Shown: positions 1 through 9,962, counted from the first letter of the stretch. The stretch is DNA of 64,000 nucleotides from Candidatus Arsenophonus lipoptenae (GCF_001534665.1 NZ_CP013920.1:496001-560000), one strand, 5' to 3'. Numbers and translations: made by a program. The notes: generated by a model not told the origin, from the sequence alone.

Positions 1-231
1 TTCGCCAGTAAAAGCTCCAGATATATTTATATCTACATCTTGAGCGCTAAGTTCTATATTACTACCAGTCAAAGCTTTTTTTACTTGTGATAGGTAAATT
101 GTAGGTGGGGCGATTACAATATTACATTTAGTTATATTATTTAACTTTTTATGTAAAATTTGAACAAATTCTTCAATTATTTTTGTATTGCCATTTAATT
201 TCCAATTCCCAATGATTAATGGATAATGCAT
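1..231 (-). CDS. tpiA: Triosephosphate isomerase, N-terminal part (runs off window edge)
   Basis: Only the first 77 codons lie in the window. The gene starts at the ATG complementary to 229-231 and continues beyond position 1. The translation begins MHYPLIIGNWKLNG, which carries the N-terminal NWKLNG strand of triosephosphate isomerase with the substrate-binding Asn and Lys. It continues with VIAPPTIYL and AQDVDINISGAFTGE, both matching the family. The enzyme interconverts dihydroxyacetone phosphate and glyceraldehyde 3-phosphate in cytoplasmic glycolysis. fpr lies just upstream on the same strand, as in the E. coli tpiA-fpr neighbourhood. Identification is secure; the rest of the gene cannot be judged. 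Confidence 0.95.
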   Translation of the reverse strand, partial: MHYPLIIGNWKLNGNTKIIEEFVQILHKKLNNITKCNIVIAPPTIYLSQVKKALTGSNIELSAQDVDINISGAFTGE

Positions 232-442
232 TTTTTCTCCATATGTAATATGTTTATTATAAAAAATTAATTATTATTTTACATATGTTTTACATATTTT
301 AAAATAGTAATTTTATTTTTGTTATTTAATAATCATTGAAATATTTGATTAAAAAATTATTTTTTAGTCCTCTATTAATAGAATTAAGTGTTTAATTTTA
401 GTTTTGTCTATTAATAAATTCTATTTTTGCTAAATTAATAAT

Positions 443-1189
443 TTACCAGTATTGCTCAGTACTAATTTGTCCATTTTTATTATTGAAACGTTTATTCATC
501 CCCCTTTGTATTTTTAATAAATTTTGTGTATCTTTAATCATCCCTGGATTTCCACAAAGCATAATATGACTAGTTACTGGATCAATTTTTGCTTTTGTTT
601 CTTTTTCTAGTTGTCCATTTTCAATTAATTTTGGAATGCGACCTGTAAGTGATCCAATCTTATTTTCTCGACTTATAATTGTTTGTATTTTTAATTTATT
701 TTTATATTTTTTTTCTAATATTTTCATCAATGGTAAGTAACTAAGATCTTTAGCATATCGTACTGCATGTACTAAAATTATTTGCTTAAATTTCATGAAA
801 TTTTTACCTAGTTGTAAAATAGATAAAAACGGTCCAATTGCAGTCCCTGTTGATAACATCCAAAGAGTTTCACAATCAGGTAATTCTTCTAATATAAAAA
901 AACCTGAAGCTTTTTCAGTGATATATATATCATCACCATATTTTAATTCTGCAAGATGCGGACTGAGTTTTCCATTTTTTATATTAACAAGATAAAATTC
1001 TAATTTATTATTAAATGGAGAATTAACATAAGAATAAGCTCGTTGAATACGTTGGCCATTAATTTCTAATGCAAGTTTAGCATATTGTCCAGCAATAAAT
1101 GGTTTAATTGGTGCTTCAAGAATTAAACTAAATAATGATTTTGTCCATTTATGATTTTTAATAATTTTGCCTTTAACCCAATTAGTCAT
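443..1189 (-). CDS. fpr: Ferredoxin/flavodoxin--NADP+ reductase
   Basis: 248 residues from the chosen start, the same length as E. coli Fpr. The protein is an FAD enzyme that passes electrons between NADPH and flavodoxin or ferredoxin in the cytoplasm, feeding radical-SAM and Fe-S dependent reactions. Visible motifs are the FAD-binding RAYSYVNSP segment near residue 50, GTAIGPFLSILQLGK (NADP-binding) near 110, MLCGNP near 210, and the C-terminal aromatic EQYW that stacks on the flavin. A longer reading frame begins at 1210, but the ATG at 1187-1189 gives MTNWVKGKI, matching the family N terminus. It also has a GAGGA ribosome-binding site seven bases upstream, inside the longer frame. All key motifs appear intact. 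Confidence 0.96.
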   Translation of the reverse strand: MTNWVKGKIIKNHKWTKSLFSLILEAPIKPFIAGQYAKLALEINGQRIQRAYSYVNSPFNNKLEFYLVNIKNGKLSPHLAELKYGDDIYITEKASGFFILEELPDCETLWMLSTGTAIGPFLSILQLGKNFMKFKQIILVHAVRYAKDLSYLPLMKILEKKYKNKLKIQTIISRENKIGSLTGRIPKLIENGQLEKETKAKIDPVTSHIMLCGNPGMIKDTQNLLKIQRGMNKRFNNKNGQISTEQYW

Positions 1190-1641
1190 ATAATTATCCT
1201 CAAGGTGCATAAGAATTTAATTCTTATTACTATTTGTATTAATAATAATTTATTAATGATGTAATTATTATTTAATAATTTATAAATATATTATAATATA
1301 AATAAAATCATAAACTATATATTTATAAGTTTATTTTTAATTTCTTCTTAAGAAGATTGGCGTTAATGTATTTTAAGGTATTAATTTTTATTTAAAAATA
1401 AGTAAGTTATTGAGATAATAGGTTAATTATATAATTGTAAGGTTAAATTAAAATTGCTTTTAATAAAATTATCTTAATAATTTACTTTAATAAAGTATGG
1501 TATTAAAGAAAATTGAAAAACGTAGTTTTATATGAACAAATACTTTTATTTTTTATTAAAAATCTGAAAAAATAATTTGTTTTTTAAAATAGTTATATTG
1601 TTATAATTAAAGATGTTATATTGAAAATAATAAGGTCATTA
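1190..1641. other. Intergenic spacer between divergent fpr and lysP
   Basis: About 450 bases of A/T-dominated sequence between divergent genes. It must hold the promoters of both, but so many TATAAT-like strings occur that none can be singled out. Neither strand carries a recognisable protein fragment, RNA gene or terminator. Confidence 0.5.
1197..1201 (-). promoter_or_regulatory. Ribosome-binding site deciding the fpr start
   Basis: On the minus strand this reads GAGGA and ends seven bases before the ATG at 1187-1189. It lies inside the longer possible reading frame, which argues for the internal start that also matches the Fpr family N terminus. Confidence 0.7.
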
Positions 1642-3126
1642 ATGTCAAAAAAATTAATAAAACCCGCAGAAAATACTACAACAATATTGCGTCAAGAATT
1701 GAAATCTAGTCATTTAATAATGATAGCTATTGGTGGATCTATTGGAACAGGGTTATTTATTGCCTCTGGGGCAACTATAGCCCAAGCTGGGCCAGGCGGT
1801 GCTTTAGTATCTTATGTTATTGTTGGTTTAATGGTTTATTTTTTGATGACCAGTTTAGGTGAGCTTGCAGCCTATTTGCCTATTTCTGGTTCATTTGCTA
1901 CTTATGGTTCTCGATATGTAGATGATGGATTTGGTTTTGCCTTAGGTTGGAATTATTGGTATAATTGGGCTATTACTATAGCTGTTGATTTAGTAGCAGT
2001 ACAATTGATTATGGAATACTGGTTTCCTAAAATTGATGGTTGGGTTTGGAGTACAATATTTTTAATTATTATTTTTATTTTTAATTATATTTCTATTAAA
2101 GGTTTTGCTGAAGCAGAGTATTGGTTTTCTTTAATTAAAATAATTACTGTAATAATATTTATTATTATTGGTTTATTACTTATTATTGGTAGTATTAATC
2201 ATGGATTAGAAAATATTGGATGGCATAATTGGAAAATTGGTGAAGCTCCTTTTGTTGGAGGATTATCCTCAATTATAGGAGTATCTATGATTGTTGGTTT
2301 TTCTTTTCAAGGAACCGAATTAATTGGTGTTGTTGCTGCTGAATCTAAAGATCCATATAGTAGTATCCCTAAAGCAGTACGACAAGTATTTTGGAGAATT
2401 TTACTATTTTATGTTTTGTCTATATTGGTCATCAGTTTAATTATTCCATATTGGGATCCACGTTTATTATGTAATAATATTAGAGATATTAATATTAGTC
2501 CATTTGCGTTAGTATTTAAAAATGCAGGACTAGTATCTGCAGCTAATATTATGAATATAGTTATTTTAATAGCAGTATTATCTTCATGTAATTCTGGTAT
2601 GTATGCTTCTACTAGAATGTTATATAATTTAGCTAAAGAAGGAAAAGCACCTAAAATTTTTTCTAGGTTATCATCAAGTGGAGTTCCTAGATATGCTTTA
2701 TTTGTTACTGCTACAGTAGCAGGATTTTGTTTTTTAAGTTCTATATTTGGAAATCAGGTTATTTATTTATGGTTATTAAATACATCAGGTATAACCGGAT
2801 TTATAGCATGGTTAGGAATTGCTATAAGTCATTATCGGTTTCGTAAAGGTTATATATTAAATGGATATGATTTAAATCATTTACCTTATCTTTCTGTTTA
2901 TTTTCCAATTGGACCGATATTTGCTTTTATTTTTTGTTTAGTAATTATTTTTGGTCAAAATTATCAATTATTTTTAGAAGATCAAATTGATTGGTATGAT
3001 ATAATGACTCATTATTTTGGTATTTTTATATTCCTCATAATATGGTTTTGTTATAAAATTATTAAAAAAACTCATTTTATTAATTATCGTAATATGAATT
3101 TTTCTAATTGTGATAAAAATAAATAA
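1642..3126 (+). CDS. lysP: Lysine-specific permease (APC family)
   Basis: 494 residues, close to the 489 of E. coli LysP, and alignable from end to end. LysP is an inner-membrane proton symporter that imports lysine. Visible are the N-terminal RQELKSSHLIMIAIGGSIGTG (APC motif with the GSIGTG substrate loop), YWYNWAITIAVDLVA in transmembrane segment 3, GFSFQGTELIGV, and the SGMYASTRMLYNLA segment. About twelve hydrophobic segments are present. The frame opens with a TTG at 1621, but the ATG at 1642 follows an AAGG-type site six bases upstream and gives MSKKLIKPAE, so I use it. Specificity for lysine is inferred from the very high similarity to LysP. The mtr importer follows on the same strand. 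Confidence 0.94.
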   Translation: MSKKLIKPAENTTTILRQELKSSHLIMIAIGGSIGTGLFIASGATIAQAGPGGALVSYVIVGLMVYFLMTSLGELAAYLPISGSFATYGSRYVDDGFGFALGWNYWYNWAITIAVDLVAVQLIMEYWFPKIDGWVWSTIFLIIIFIFNYISIKGFAEAEYWFSLIKIITVIIFIIIGLLLIIGSINHGLENIGWHNWKIGEAPFVGGLSSIIGVSMIVGFSFQGTELIGVVAAESKDPYSSIPKAVRQVFWRILLFYVLSILVISLIIPYWDPRLLCNNIRDINISPFALVFKNAGLVSAANIMNIVILIAVLSSCNSGMYASTRMLYNLAKEGKAPKIFSRLSSSGVPRYALFVTATVAGFCFLSSIFGNQVIYLWLLNTSGITGFIAWLGIAISHYRFRKGYILNGYDLNHLPYLSVYFPIGPIFAFIFCLVIIFGQNYQLFLEDQIDWYDIMTHYFGIFIFLIIWFCYKIIKKTHFINYRNMNFSNCDKNK

Positions 3127-3299
3127 TTATCAGTAATATTATTACTTTTTACTAAAAAAATAGTATTTTAAATTCATGATTATATATTTTATAATTATTA
3201 ATAAAATATACTAATATCAAAAATTAATATTCCTAATTAAATAATTTATTAGACCAAATATTAAATTATATTAAAAGCTATTAAATATTGAGTGATATC

Positions 3300-4529
3300 A
3301 TGCAATATAGTAAACGTCCTTTCATACTTAGTGGCACAATGATTATTACAGGAACAACTGTTGGTGCTGGAATGTTATCGATTCCTATCGTAACTGCTGG
3401 TGTTTGGTTTATAGGTTCAATAATTTTGTTAGCATATACCTGGATATGCTTGTTTTTTTCTGGTCTAATGATTTTAGAAGTAAATATGAATTATCCTATT
3501 GGCACTAGTTTTCATACTATGGTGAAAGATTTATTAGGTACTAAATGGAATATACTAAATAGTATGTCAATTATGTTTGTTCTTTATATCTTAACATATG
3601 CGTACATTTCAGCTGGTGGGAAAATTATTGCATATAATTTTGATAAAATTATATCGATAAACTATACTATTTCTAGTATATTATTTGGTTTATTAATTTC
3701 TTTTATTATTTGGCTTCCAACTAAAGTATTAGGTCGCTTAAGTATTATTTTAATTTGTGGTATGATGGTTTTTTTTATTATTTTTATCAGTGAAATTATA
3801 AAAAATATTTCATTTGAAATTTTGTTTAATCAAAATGACGTTGATAAAAATTATTTTTATTATACATTTATTGCCTTACCTTACTTATTAACTTCTTTTG
3901 GTTATCATGGTAATATACCAGGATTAATTAAATATTATAATGGGGAAAGTAAGGCTGTTATTTTAAGTATATTAAATGGTACATTTATTGCTTTAGTTAT
4001 TTATGTTTTATGGCAATTTACTATACAAGGTAATATATCACGTATTAGTTTTAAAGAAATTCTTTTTGAGAATGCCAATGTTGATTCACTCTTACGACAA
4101 ATTAATTGTTATATAAAAAATAATTCTATTAAACAGTGTTTAAATATCTTTTCTTATATGGCTATTATAAGTTCATGTTTAGGTGTTACATTAGGTTTAT
4201 TTGATTTTTTAACTGATTTTTTAAAATTTAAAGATAATAATATAGGACGTTTACAATCAGTCATAATAACTTTTACTCCACCTATTATTTTAACTTTATG
4301 TTATCCTAATGGATTTATTCATGCTATTGGTTTTACTGGTTTAGCGGCTACTATATGGGCAGTAATAGTACCAGCTATGATGATGAAGGCTAGTAGAAAA
4401 AAATTTCCTAGTTCTGTCTATTATGTGCCTAAAGGTAAAATATTATTTTGTTTTGTTATATCATATGGTTTAATGAATGAAATTATTCAGATATTATCTA
4501 TGTTTAATATATTGCCTGTTTACAATTAA
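3300..4529 (+). CDS. mtr: Tryptophan-specific permease (HAAAP family, Mtr type)
   Basis: 409 residues, versus 414 in E. coli Mtr. It is an inner-membrane symporter of the hydroxy/aromatic amino acid permease family with about eleven hydrophobic segments. Motifs include GTTVGAGMLSIP near the N terminus, SGLMILEVNMNYPIG, FVLYILTYAYISAGGKI, SFGYHGNIPGLIKYY, SSCLGVTLGLFDFLTD and the C-terminal NILPVYN. These match Mtr more closely than TyrP, particularly the LMILE-N-NY segment and the LPVY end, so tryptophan is the likely substrate; tyrosine or mixed aromatic transport cannot be excluded. The frame opens with TTG at 3288; the ATG at 3300 gives the family-like MQYSKRPF start and is preferred. Strong membrane-protein composition and no visible damage. 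Confidence 0.88.
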   Translation: MQYSKRPFILSGTMIITGTTVGAGMLSIPIVTAGVWFIGSIILLAYTWICLFFSGLMILEVNMNYPIGTSFHTMVKDLLGTKWNILNSMSIMFVLYILTYAYISAGGKIIAYNFDKIISINYTISSILFGLLISFIIWLPTKVLGRLSIILICGMMVFFIIFISEIIKNISFEILFNQNDVDKNYFYYTFIALPYLLTSFGYHGNIPGLIKYYNGESKAVILSILNGTFIALVIYVLWQFTIQGNISRISFKEILFENANVDSLLRQINCYIKNNSIKQCLNIFSYMAIISSCLGVTLGLFDFLTDFLKFKDNNIGRLQSVIITFTPPIILTLCYPNGFIHAIGFTGLAATIWAVIVPAMMMKASRKKFPSSVYYVPKGKILFCFVISYGLMNEIIQILSMFNILPVYN

Positions 4530-4995
4530 TATTTTTATAGCATTTCAAAGAAGTATTAAAATTAGATACTTTAATATTTATAGATTATATCTATGATAAA
4601 TAATCATATTAAATCTAAACATTATTTTATAAATTAATTACTAATTTAGTAATAAATTTTATATATAATTATATTAAAAACAACTTATCTAGTAATAGAT
4701 ATATTATTAAAAATAAATTTTTTACTTATCTGTTTTCTATAACAGAGTTACTTTTTTTAAGTATGTTAATCTATCTAAATATGATAATAGATCAATAGAT
4801 CATTAAATTAAATAACTTAAGATATAGGAATATCAAAATTAAAAAATATTTAATTGAGTTTTTATTAATATTAATACATAATAAACTAAATTATAGATGT
4901 TTTATCTTAGTATATTTTTATTTTTTAGAAAATTGAAAATTACTTTTTATAATATCTTAACATATAAGTAAATATCTTATATTATGAGAATAATT
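4530..4995. other. Intergenic spacer mtr-rplY
   Basis: About 465 bases of A/T-rich DNA with frequent stops in all frames. I see no protein remnant, stable RNA or terminator hairpin with a T-run. It must contain the rplY promoter, but no candidate stands out. Confidence 0.5.
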
Positions 4996-5295
4996 ATGAT
5001 TATTATTAATATTGCAGAAATTCGTTGTAAAAAAGGAAAGAGTGCTTGTCGTCGTTTGCGTAAAAATAAAAAAATACCTGCCATAATATATGGAAGGAAT
5101 CAGAATGGGGGAAATCAAAATCCTATTCTAATTGAAATTGATCATGATGAATTTATTAATCAAGAATGTAAATTTGATTTTTATCATACAATAATAATTA
5201 TGATTAATGGAGAAGAAAATAAAGTAAAAGTACAAGAATTGCAAAGGCATCCATTTAAACCAAAGATTACACATATAGATTTCTTACGTATATGA
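4996..5295 (+). CDS. rplY: Large ribosomal subunit protein bL25
   Basis: 99 residues, the short single-domain L25 form (E. coli 94). It binds 5S rRNA in the large subunit. The match to E. coli L25 covers the whole length: CKKGKSACRRLRKNKKIPAIIYG near residues 12-34, LIEIDHDEF, KVKVQELQRHPFKPKITHIDFLRI at the end. There are two possible starts, ATG at 4984 and ATG at 4996. The second gives MIIINIAE, matching the family MFTINAE beginning, and is used. A small asparagine/glycine-rich insertion (NQNGGNQNP) follows IIYGR where E. coli has a shorter loop. proL lies downstream, as near the E. coli rplY locus. Confidence 0.94.
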   Translation: MIIINIAEIRCKKGKSACRRLRKNKKIPAIIYGRNQNGGNQNPILIEIDHDEFINQECKFDFYHTIIIMINGEENKVKVQELQRHPFKPKITHIDFLRI

Positions 5296-5375
5296 AAATT
5301 TATGGTTGTATTAATATTTAAAATTAAGATTAAAATATAATTTTTCATTTAAACTAAATTTATTTATTTAAAATA

Positions 5376-5405
5376 AAATTATAATTAATTAAATTATAAT
5401 TAATT
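5376..5405. repeat. Perfect 15-bp tandem duplication
   Basis: Two adjacent identical 15-base units (5376-5390 and 5391-5405), each reading AAATTATAATTAATT. It lies 80 bases after rplY and 170 bases before proL. It looks like a replication-slippage product in A/T spacer DNA. Confidence 0.75.
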
Positions 5406-5577
5406 ATCTATGGGATAAGATAATATGGTTGTTTATATAATAAGATTATAGGCATTAGTAATTATAAAAATATAATAAGACAGTTGTTTTTTGGAAAACT
5501 ATTAAAAATAAATATTAGTAATAGATAAAATTTATAGGTTTATTAATTTTTAATATATATGTTTTTATATATCATAT

Positions 5578-5651
5578 CGGCATGTAGCGCAGTATGGTAG
5601 CGTACCGTCATGGGGTGTCGGTGGTCAGAGGTTCAAATCCTCTCATGCCGA
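5578..5651 (+). tRNA. proL: tRNA-Pro, anticodon GGG
   Basis: 74 bases folding as a full cloverleaf. The acceptor stem is CGGCATG with CATGCCG at 5644-5650 and discriminator A at 5651. The D arm has GCGC/GCGT, the anticodon loop is ATGGGGT with anticodon GGG, and the T arm is AGAGG-TTCAAAT-CCTCT. It closely resembles E. coli proL, including the CCGTC/GTCGG anticodon stem with its T-T mismatch. It reads CCC and CCU proline codons. The CCA end is not encoded; the next bases are A-rich, so the tail must be added by the Cca enzyme encoded at 60.4 kb. It is the only tRNA gene I find in the window. Confidence 0.96.
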
Positions 5652-5672
5652 AAAATAATAAGTTATTTTTTT
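5652..5672 (+). terminator. Weak terminator-like hairpin after tRNA-Pro
   Basis: Directly after the tRNA, AAAAATAA (5651-5658) can pair with TTATTTTT (5663-5670) around a TAAG loop, ending in a T-run. The stem is entirely A-T, so termination strength is doubtful. Confidence 0.35.
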
Positions 5673-6217
5673 AATTTTTTAGAAAAATAAAATAGTTAAT
5701 ATATTTATATACTTATTAATAGTAATGTTTACTAATTAATTTTTTTCTAATATTTAATTATTATTTTTATACTTTATAAGTATAACATTATTTATTATTT
5801 ATTTTTAATAAATTTTGTCTTAACAATTTTCGTTATGATATAAATCAAATATTATATTTTAAATAAATATTTTAGTTAAAATAGTTATAATAGATAATAT
5901 AGTTAATGGTTATTTGTTTATTATTAATCTAAGTAAATTTGATATAAAATATTTAAAAATTGTAAAAAATATAATTACTATTAGTTATTTTAATGTGCTG
6001 TTATTAGTTTTTAATATATTTAATATTATATGACCGGAAGTCGTATTTCGTTATTTATAGAACTAAATTAATAATAAATAATAGATAAAAGTTATAATAA
6101 TTTAATATTACCTAATATTTTAAAAATTCTTTGTTAAAACTGTTATAATAAAATTATTTAAAGAATATAGTGATTTATTTTATGTAATATATTTATCATA
6201 AAAATATTAATTAAGTA
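5673..6217. other. Intergenic spacer proL-gyrA
   Basis: About 545 bases of A/T-rich sequence downstream of both proL and gyrA. The one unusual spot is a GC-containing patch at 6030-6050 (ATGACCGGAAGTCGT...), which opens a 13-codon frame. No gene or RNA is supported. Confidence 0.45.
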
Positions 6218-8749
6218 TCAACAAGTATCAATAATACGTTGTAAGCCAACTACTTTTTCATTACTATCAATACGCATTAAAGTAACACCTTGAGTATTAC
6301 GTCCAACAATACTAACTTCTGTTACTTTTGTACGCACTAAAGTACCGGTATCCGTAATTATCATAATTTGATCATTTTTATCTACTTGTAATGCTCCGAC
6401 AACATACCCATTACGTTTACTAACTTTCATAGAAATAACTCCTTTTGTAGCTCTAGATTTTGTTGAATATTTTTTTTGCTCTGTTAGTTTTCCGTAACCA
6501 TTTTCTGTAATAGTTAAAATATCCCCATCATTTTTAGGTATAATTAAAGAAACAACTTTATCTTTAGGTTGTAACTTAATACCCCTAACGCCCATTGCAT
6601 TACGCCCCATAGGACGAACTGTATTTTCAGGAAAACGAACTACTTTTCCTGCAGCTGAAAAAAGCATTATTTCATTTTTACCTGATGTTAAGCTAACCCC
6701 AATTAATTCATCACTATCATTTAGATTAATTGCAACCATACCATTTCCTCTAGGACGACTAAAATCTTGTAGTAATGTTTTTTTAACTATTCCTTTAGCA
6801 GTGACCATAAATATATAATGTTGATTATCAAATTGCTGTACTGGTAAAATTGTGGTAATACGCTCATTTTGTTTTAGTGGTAATAAATTAATTATTGGTT
6901 TACCACGAGCATTACGTCCTGATTCAGGTAATTGATAAACTTTTATACAATAAAGTCTACCTTTATTTGAGAAACATAAAATACTGTCATGAGTATTAGC
7001 TATCAATAAACACTTAATAAAATCTTCTTCTTTAATACGTACTGCAGATTTACCCTTACCACCGCGTCTTTGTGTGTCATAAATAGATATTGCTTGATAT
7101 TTCACATATCCTTGATGAGATAGTGTAATAACAACATCTTCTCGATTAATTAAATTTTCCGTATTAATATCTGCTTGATTTTCAGTAATTTCTGTACGTC
7201 GGACATCATTATATTGTTCTTTAACTATTTTTAATTCATTACGAATAATCTCCATCAATTGTTTTTGATTGTTTAATATGTATGATAATGAAGTAATTTG
7301 TTTTATCAAATTATTATATTCATTTAATATTTTTTCATGTTCTAAATTAATTAATTTTTGTAAACGTAAGTCCAAAATTGCCTGAGATTGTAGAGTAGTT
7401 AAGTAATATTGATTATTTTTTACTCCGTATTGAGATTGAACCCATTTAGGAATAGCTAGTTTATTAGCTGGTTTTGCTAAGATATTAGTAATATTACCTA
7501 ATTTCCAAGGATAAGTTATTAAAGCTACCTTTGCTTCATGAGCTGTTGAAGATTTGCGTATTAATTCGATAATAGAATCAATATTTATAAATGCTATTGC
7601 AAGAGCTTCTAATATATGAGCACGTTCTTGTGCTTTATGTAATTCAAAAATAGTTCTTCTAGTTACAACTTCTTTACGGTGACGAATAAAAGCTTCAATA
7701 ATTTCTTTTAAGTTTAAAAGTCTAGGTTGACCATAACATAAAGCAACCATATTAATACCAAATGAAACCTGAAGTTGAGTGAGTGAATATAAATTATTCA
7801 GCACTACATCTGCTTTTGAATCACGTTTTATTTCAATGACAATACGCATTCCATCTTTGTCAGATTCATCACGTAATGCACTAATTCCTTCAATACGTTT
7901 GTTTTTAACTAAATGAGCTATTTTTTCAATTAAACGAGATTTATTAACCTGATATGGAATCTCATTTATAATAATTATTTCTCGTCCATTTATACTATCA
8001 ACTTCAGTTTTAACTCGTGCTCGAATATATACTTTACCCCTTCCAGTACGGTATGCATTTATAATACCATTACGCCCATTAATAATAGCTGCGGTAGGAA
8101 AATCAGGACCTGGAATATATTTAAATAATTCTTCAATACTAATATTTTTGTTATCTATATAAGCTAAACAAGCATTAATAACTTCATTAAGATTATGTGG
8201 TGGAATATTGGTCGCCATACCAACAGCAATACCTGAAGAACCGTTAATCAATAAATTTGGAATCCTAGTTGGCATAATATCAGGTATTTGTTCTGTATCA
8301 TCATAATTTGGAATAAAATCAACAGTTTTTTTATCTAAATCTTCTAGTAATTCATGAGCAAGCTTTGTCATCCTTACTTCAGTATAACGCATAGCAGCTG
8401 CAGAATCACCATCGATAGATCCAAAATTACCTTGGCCATCAATTAACGTATAACGCATTGAAAAGGGTTGTGCTAACCGTACTATCGCATCATAAACAGC
8501 ACTATCTCCATGAGGATGATATTTTCCAATAACATCACCTACTATACGAGCTGATTTTTTATATGGTTTGTTCCAATAATTACCTAATACATGCATTGCG
8601 TATAATACCCGACGATGAACTGGCTTTAATCCATCTCGTACATCTGGAAGAGCTCGTCCTATAATTACAGACATAGCATAATCCAAATAAGAACTTTTTA
8701 ATTCCTCATCGATATTAATATGAGTAATTTCTCTTGCTATATCGTTCAT
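6218..8749 (-). CDS. gyrA: DNA gyrase subunit A
   Basis: 843 residues, about 32 fewer than E. coli GyrA. With GyrB it forms the gyrase heterotetramer that introduces negative supercoils. The N-terminal breakage-reunion domain has [21 protein letters not shown], the helix [10 protein letters not shown] with Ser83 and Asp87 in the quinolone-sensitive state, and AAAMRYTE with the catalytic Tyr122. The C-terminal wrapping domain keeps the gyrase-specific GyrA box QRRGGKG near 560, confirming gyrase rather than topoisomerase IV. The start at 8747-8749 (MNDIAREI) matches E. coli and has an AAAGGA site ten bases upstream; a longer frame to 8800 is not used. The protein stops at GLQRIIDTC, so the acidic C-terminal tail of the enterobacterial protein is absent. 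Divergent from ubiG. Confidence 0.97.
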   Translation of the reverse strand: MNDIAREITHINIDEELKSSYLDYAMSVIIGRALPDVRDGLKPVHRRVLYAMHVLGNYWNKPYKKSARIVGDVIGKYHPHGDSAVYDAIVRLAQPFSMRYTLIDGQGNFGSIDGDSAAAMRYTEVRMTKLAHELLEDLDKKTVDFIPNYDDTEQIPDIMPTRIPNLLINGSSGIAVGMATNIPPHNLNEVINACLAYIDNKNISIEELFKYIPGPDFPTAAIINGRNGIINAYRTGRGKVYIRARVKTEVDSINGREIIIINEIPYQVNKSRLIEKIAHLVKNKRIEGISALRDESDKDGMRIVIEIKRDSKADVVLNNLYSLTQLQVSFGINMVALCYGQPRLLNLKEIIEAFIRHRKEVVTRRTIFELHKAQERAHILEALAIAFINIDSIIELIRKSSTAHEAKVALITYPWKLGNITNILAKPANKLAIPKWVQSQYGVKNNQYYLTTLQSQAILDLRLQKLINLEHEKILNEYNNLIKQITSLSYILNNQKQLMEIIRNELKIVKEQYNDVRRTEITENQADINTENLINREDVVITLSHQGYVKYQAISIYDTQRRGGKGKSAVRIKEEDFIKCLLIANTHDSILCFSNKGRLYCIKVYQLPESGRNARGKPIINLLPLKQNERITTILPVQQFDNQHYIFMVTAKGIVKKTLLQDFSRPRGNGMVAINLNDSDELIGVSLTSGKNEIMLFSAAGKVVRFPENTVRPMGRNAMGVRGIKLQPKDKVVSLIIPKNDGDILTITENGYGKLTEQKKYSTKSRATKGVISMKVSKRNGYVVGALQVDKNDQIMIITDTGTLVRTKVTEVSIVGRNTQGVTLMRIDSNEKVVGLQRIIDTC

Positions 8750-8759
8750 TAATTCATTA

Positions 8760-8765
8760 TCCTTT
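8760..8765 (-). promoter_or_regulatory. Ribosome-binding site deciding the gyrA start
   Basis: On the minus strand this reads AAAGGA, ten bases before the ATG at 8747-8749. It supports the start that aligns with the E. coli GyrA N terminus over the upstream in-frame start at 8800. Confidence 0.6.
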
Positions 8766-8902
8766 ATTATTCTTATTTTTGATAAGAATAATAATATCAC
8801 AAATCAATATTTTATAAAAATATGAGGATATAATAAGCGATTATTTTACAAGATAAAGTAGAGCTTTTTTTAATATAACTTAATCAAAGGAGTAACTTTT
8901 TA

Positions 8903-9634
8903 ATGAAAAAAAAAATATTAATTGATAATTTAAATATTGATAAAACTGAAATTAACAAATTTAGTTCTATTGCTGCTGATGGATGGGATCATAAAAGTGT
9001 TTTTCAATCTCTTCATAATATTAATCCATTACGTTTAAATTATATTATGCATCATGCTAATGGTTTATTTGGTAAAAAAGTACTTGATATAGGTTGTGGA
9101 ATTGGAATCTTATCAGAAAGTATGGCATTAGAAGGTGCTATAGTAACAGGAATTGATATGGATACTAAGTCACTAGCAGTTGCAAGGCAACATGCTTTAA
9201 AACAAGATATCATAATTAACTATTTACAAGAAACAGTTGAATCACATGCAAAATATTACTCTAAAAATTACGATATTATCACCTGTATGGAAATGTTAGA
9301 ACATGTCCCTAATCCTGAATCAATAGTTCGTTCATGTGCTAAATTAGTTAGATCTAGTGGTCATGTATTTTTTTCTACAATCAATCGTAATAAAAAATCT
9401 TGGTTTTGTGCAATCATTATTGCTGAACATATTTTAAAAATAATTCCAAAAGGTACACATAATGTAAAAACATTTATCAGACCTTCTGAATTGCTTAGTT
9501 GGATAGATAAAACATCTTTAGAAGAAAGACATATAATTGGATTACAATATAATCCAATTATTGATAAGTTTCAATTAAAATCTAATGTTGATATTAATTA
9601 TATACTACATTTATCAATTAGTAATAATGATTAG
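8903..9634 (+). CDS. ubiG: Ubiquinone biosynthesis O-methyltransferase
   Basis: 243 residues, versus 240 in E. coli. UbiG carries out both O-methylations of ubiquinone synthesis using S-adenosylmethionine. The class I methyltransferase motif [16 protein letters not shown] sits near residues 60-75, followed by VTGIDMD (motif II), [15 protein letters not shown] (motif post-I/IV) and [13 protein letters not shown]. The C-terminal half [19 protein letters not shown] is UbiG-specific. An AAGGAG ribosome-binding site lies upstream of the ATG at 8903. It is divergent from gyrA, exactly as in E. coli. With ubiK in the same window, it shows that quinone-based respiration is retained. Intact. Confidence 0.96.
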   Translation: MKKKILIDNLNIDKTEINKFSSIAADGWDHKSVFQSLHNINPLRLNYIMHHANGLFGKKVLDIGCGIGILSESMALEGAIVTGIDMDTKSLAVARQHALKQDIIINYLQETVESHAKYYSKNYDIITCMEMLEHVPNPESIVRSCAKLVRSSGHVFFSTINRNKKSWFCAIIIAEHILKIIPKGTHNVKTFIRPSELLSWIDKTSLEERHIIGLQYNPIIDKFQLKSNVDINYILHLSISNND

Positions 9635-9962
9635 TATTGTTAAAATTTAAAATTTTAAAAAATAAATATTATATTATATAGTAATTTTTTTTAATTTTTG
9701 ATAAGATCTATTATAATAATTTTATATAAATAATTATCTAAATTTAAGTGATTAAAAAATAAATTTTTAGACTTTAGTAAATGTATTAATTACTATTGTT
9801 ATATAATACTTTAATATAATAATCTAATATTATACTGGAATATATCTTTTGTTATTGTTTATCTACTTAATGATAGATATATCATAAGAATAATAACTAG
9901 GAAGAATTATTAACTTATTTTTTATTAGTTGATTTATATATCAATCATAGGCATATTCGCTA
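9635..9962. other. Upstream region of nrdA
   Basis: 328 A/T-rich bases between ubiG and nrdA. A short inverted repeat, ATGATA-GATA-TATCAT, lies at about 9870-9885. I cannot see a DnaA box or a clear NrdR-box pair such as E. coli has ahead of nrdAB. Confidence 0.4.

Noticed and set aside
9865-9890. ATGATA-GATA-TATCAT dyad upstream of nrdA considered as an NrdR box
   Set aside because: It does not match the NrdR consensus well, and only one copy is present while NrdR boxes come in pairs.
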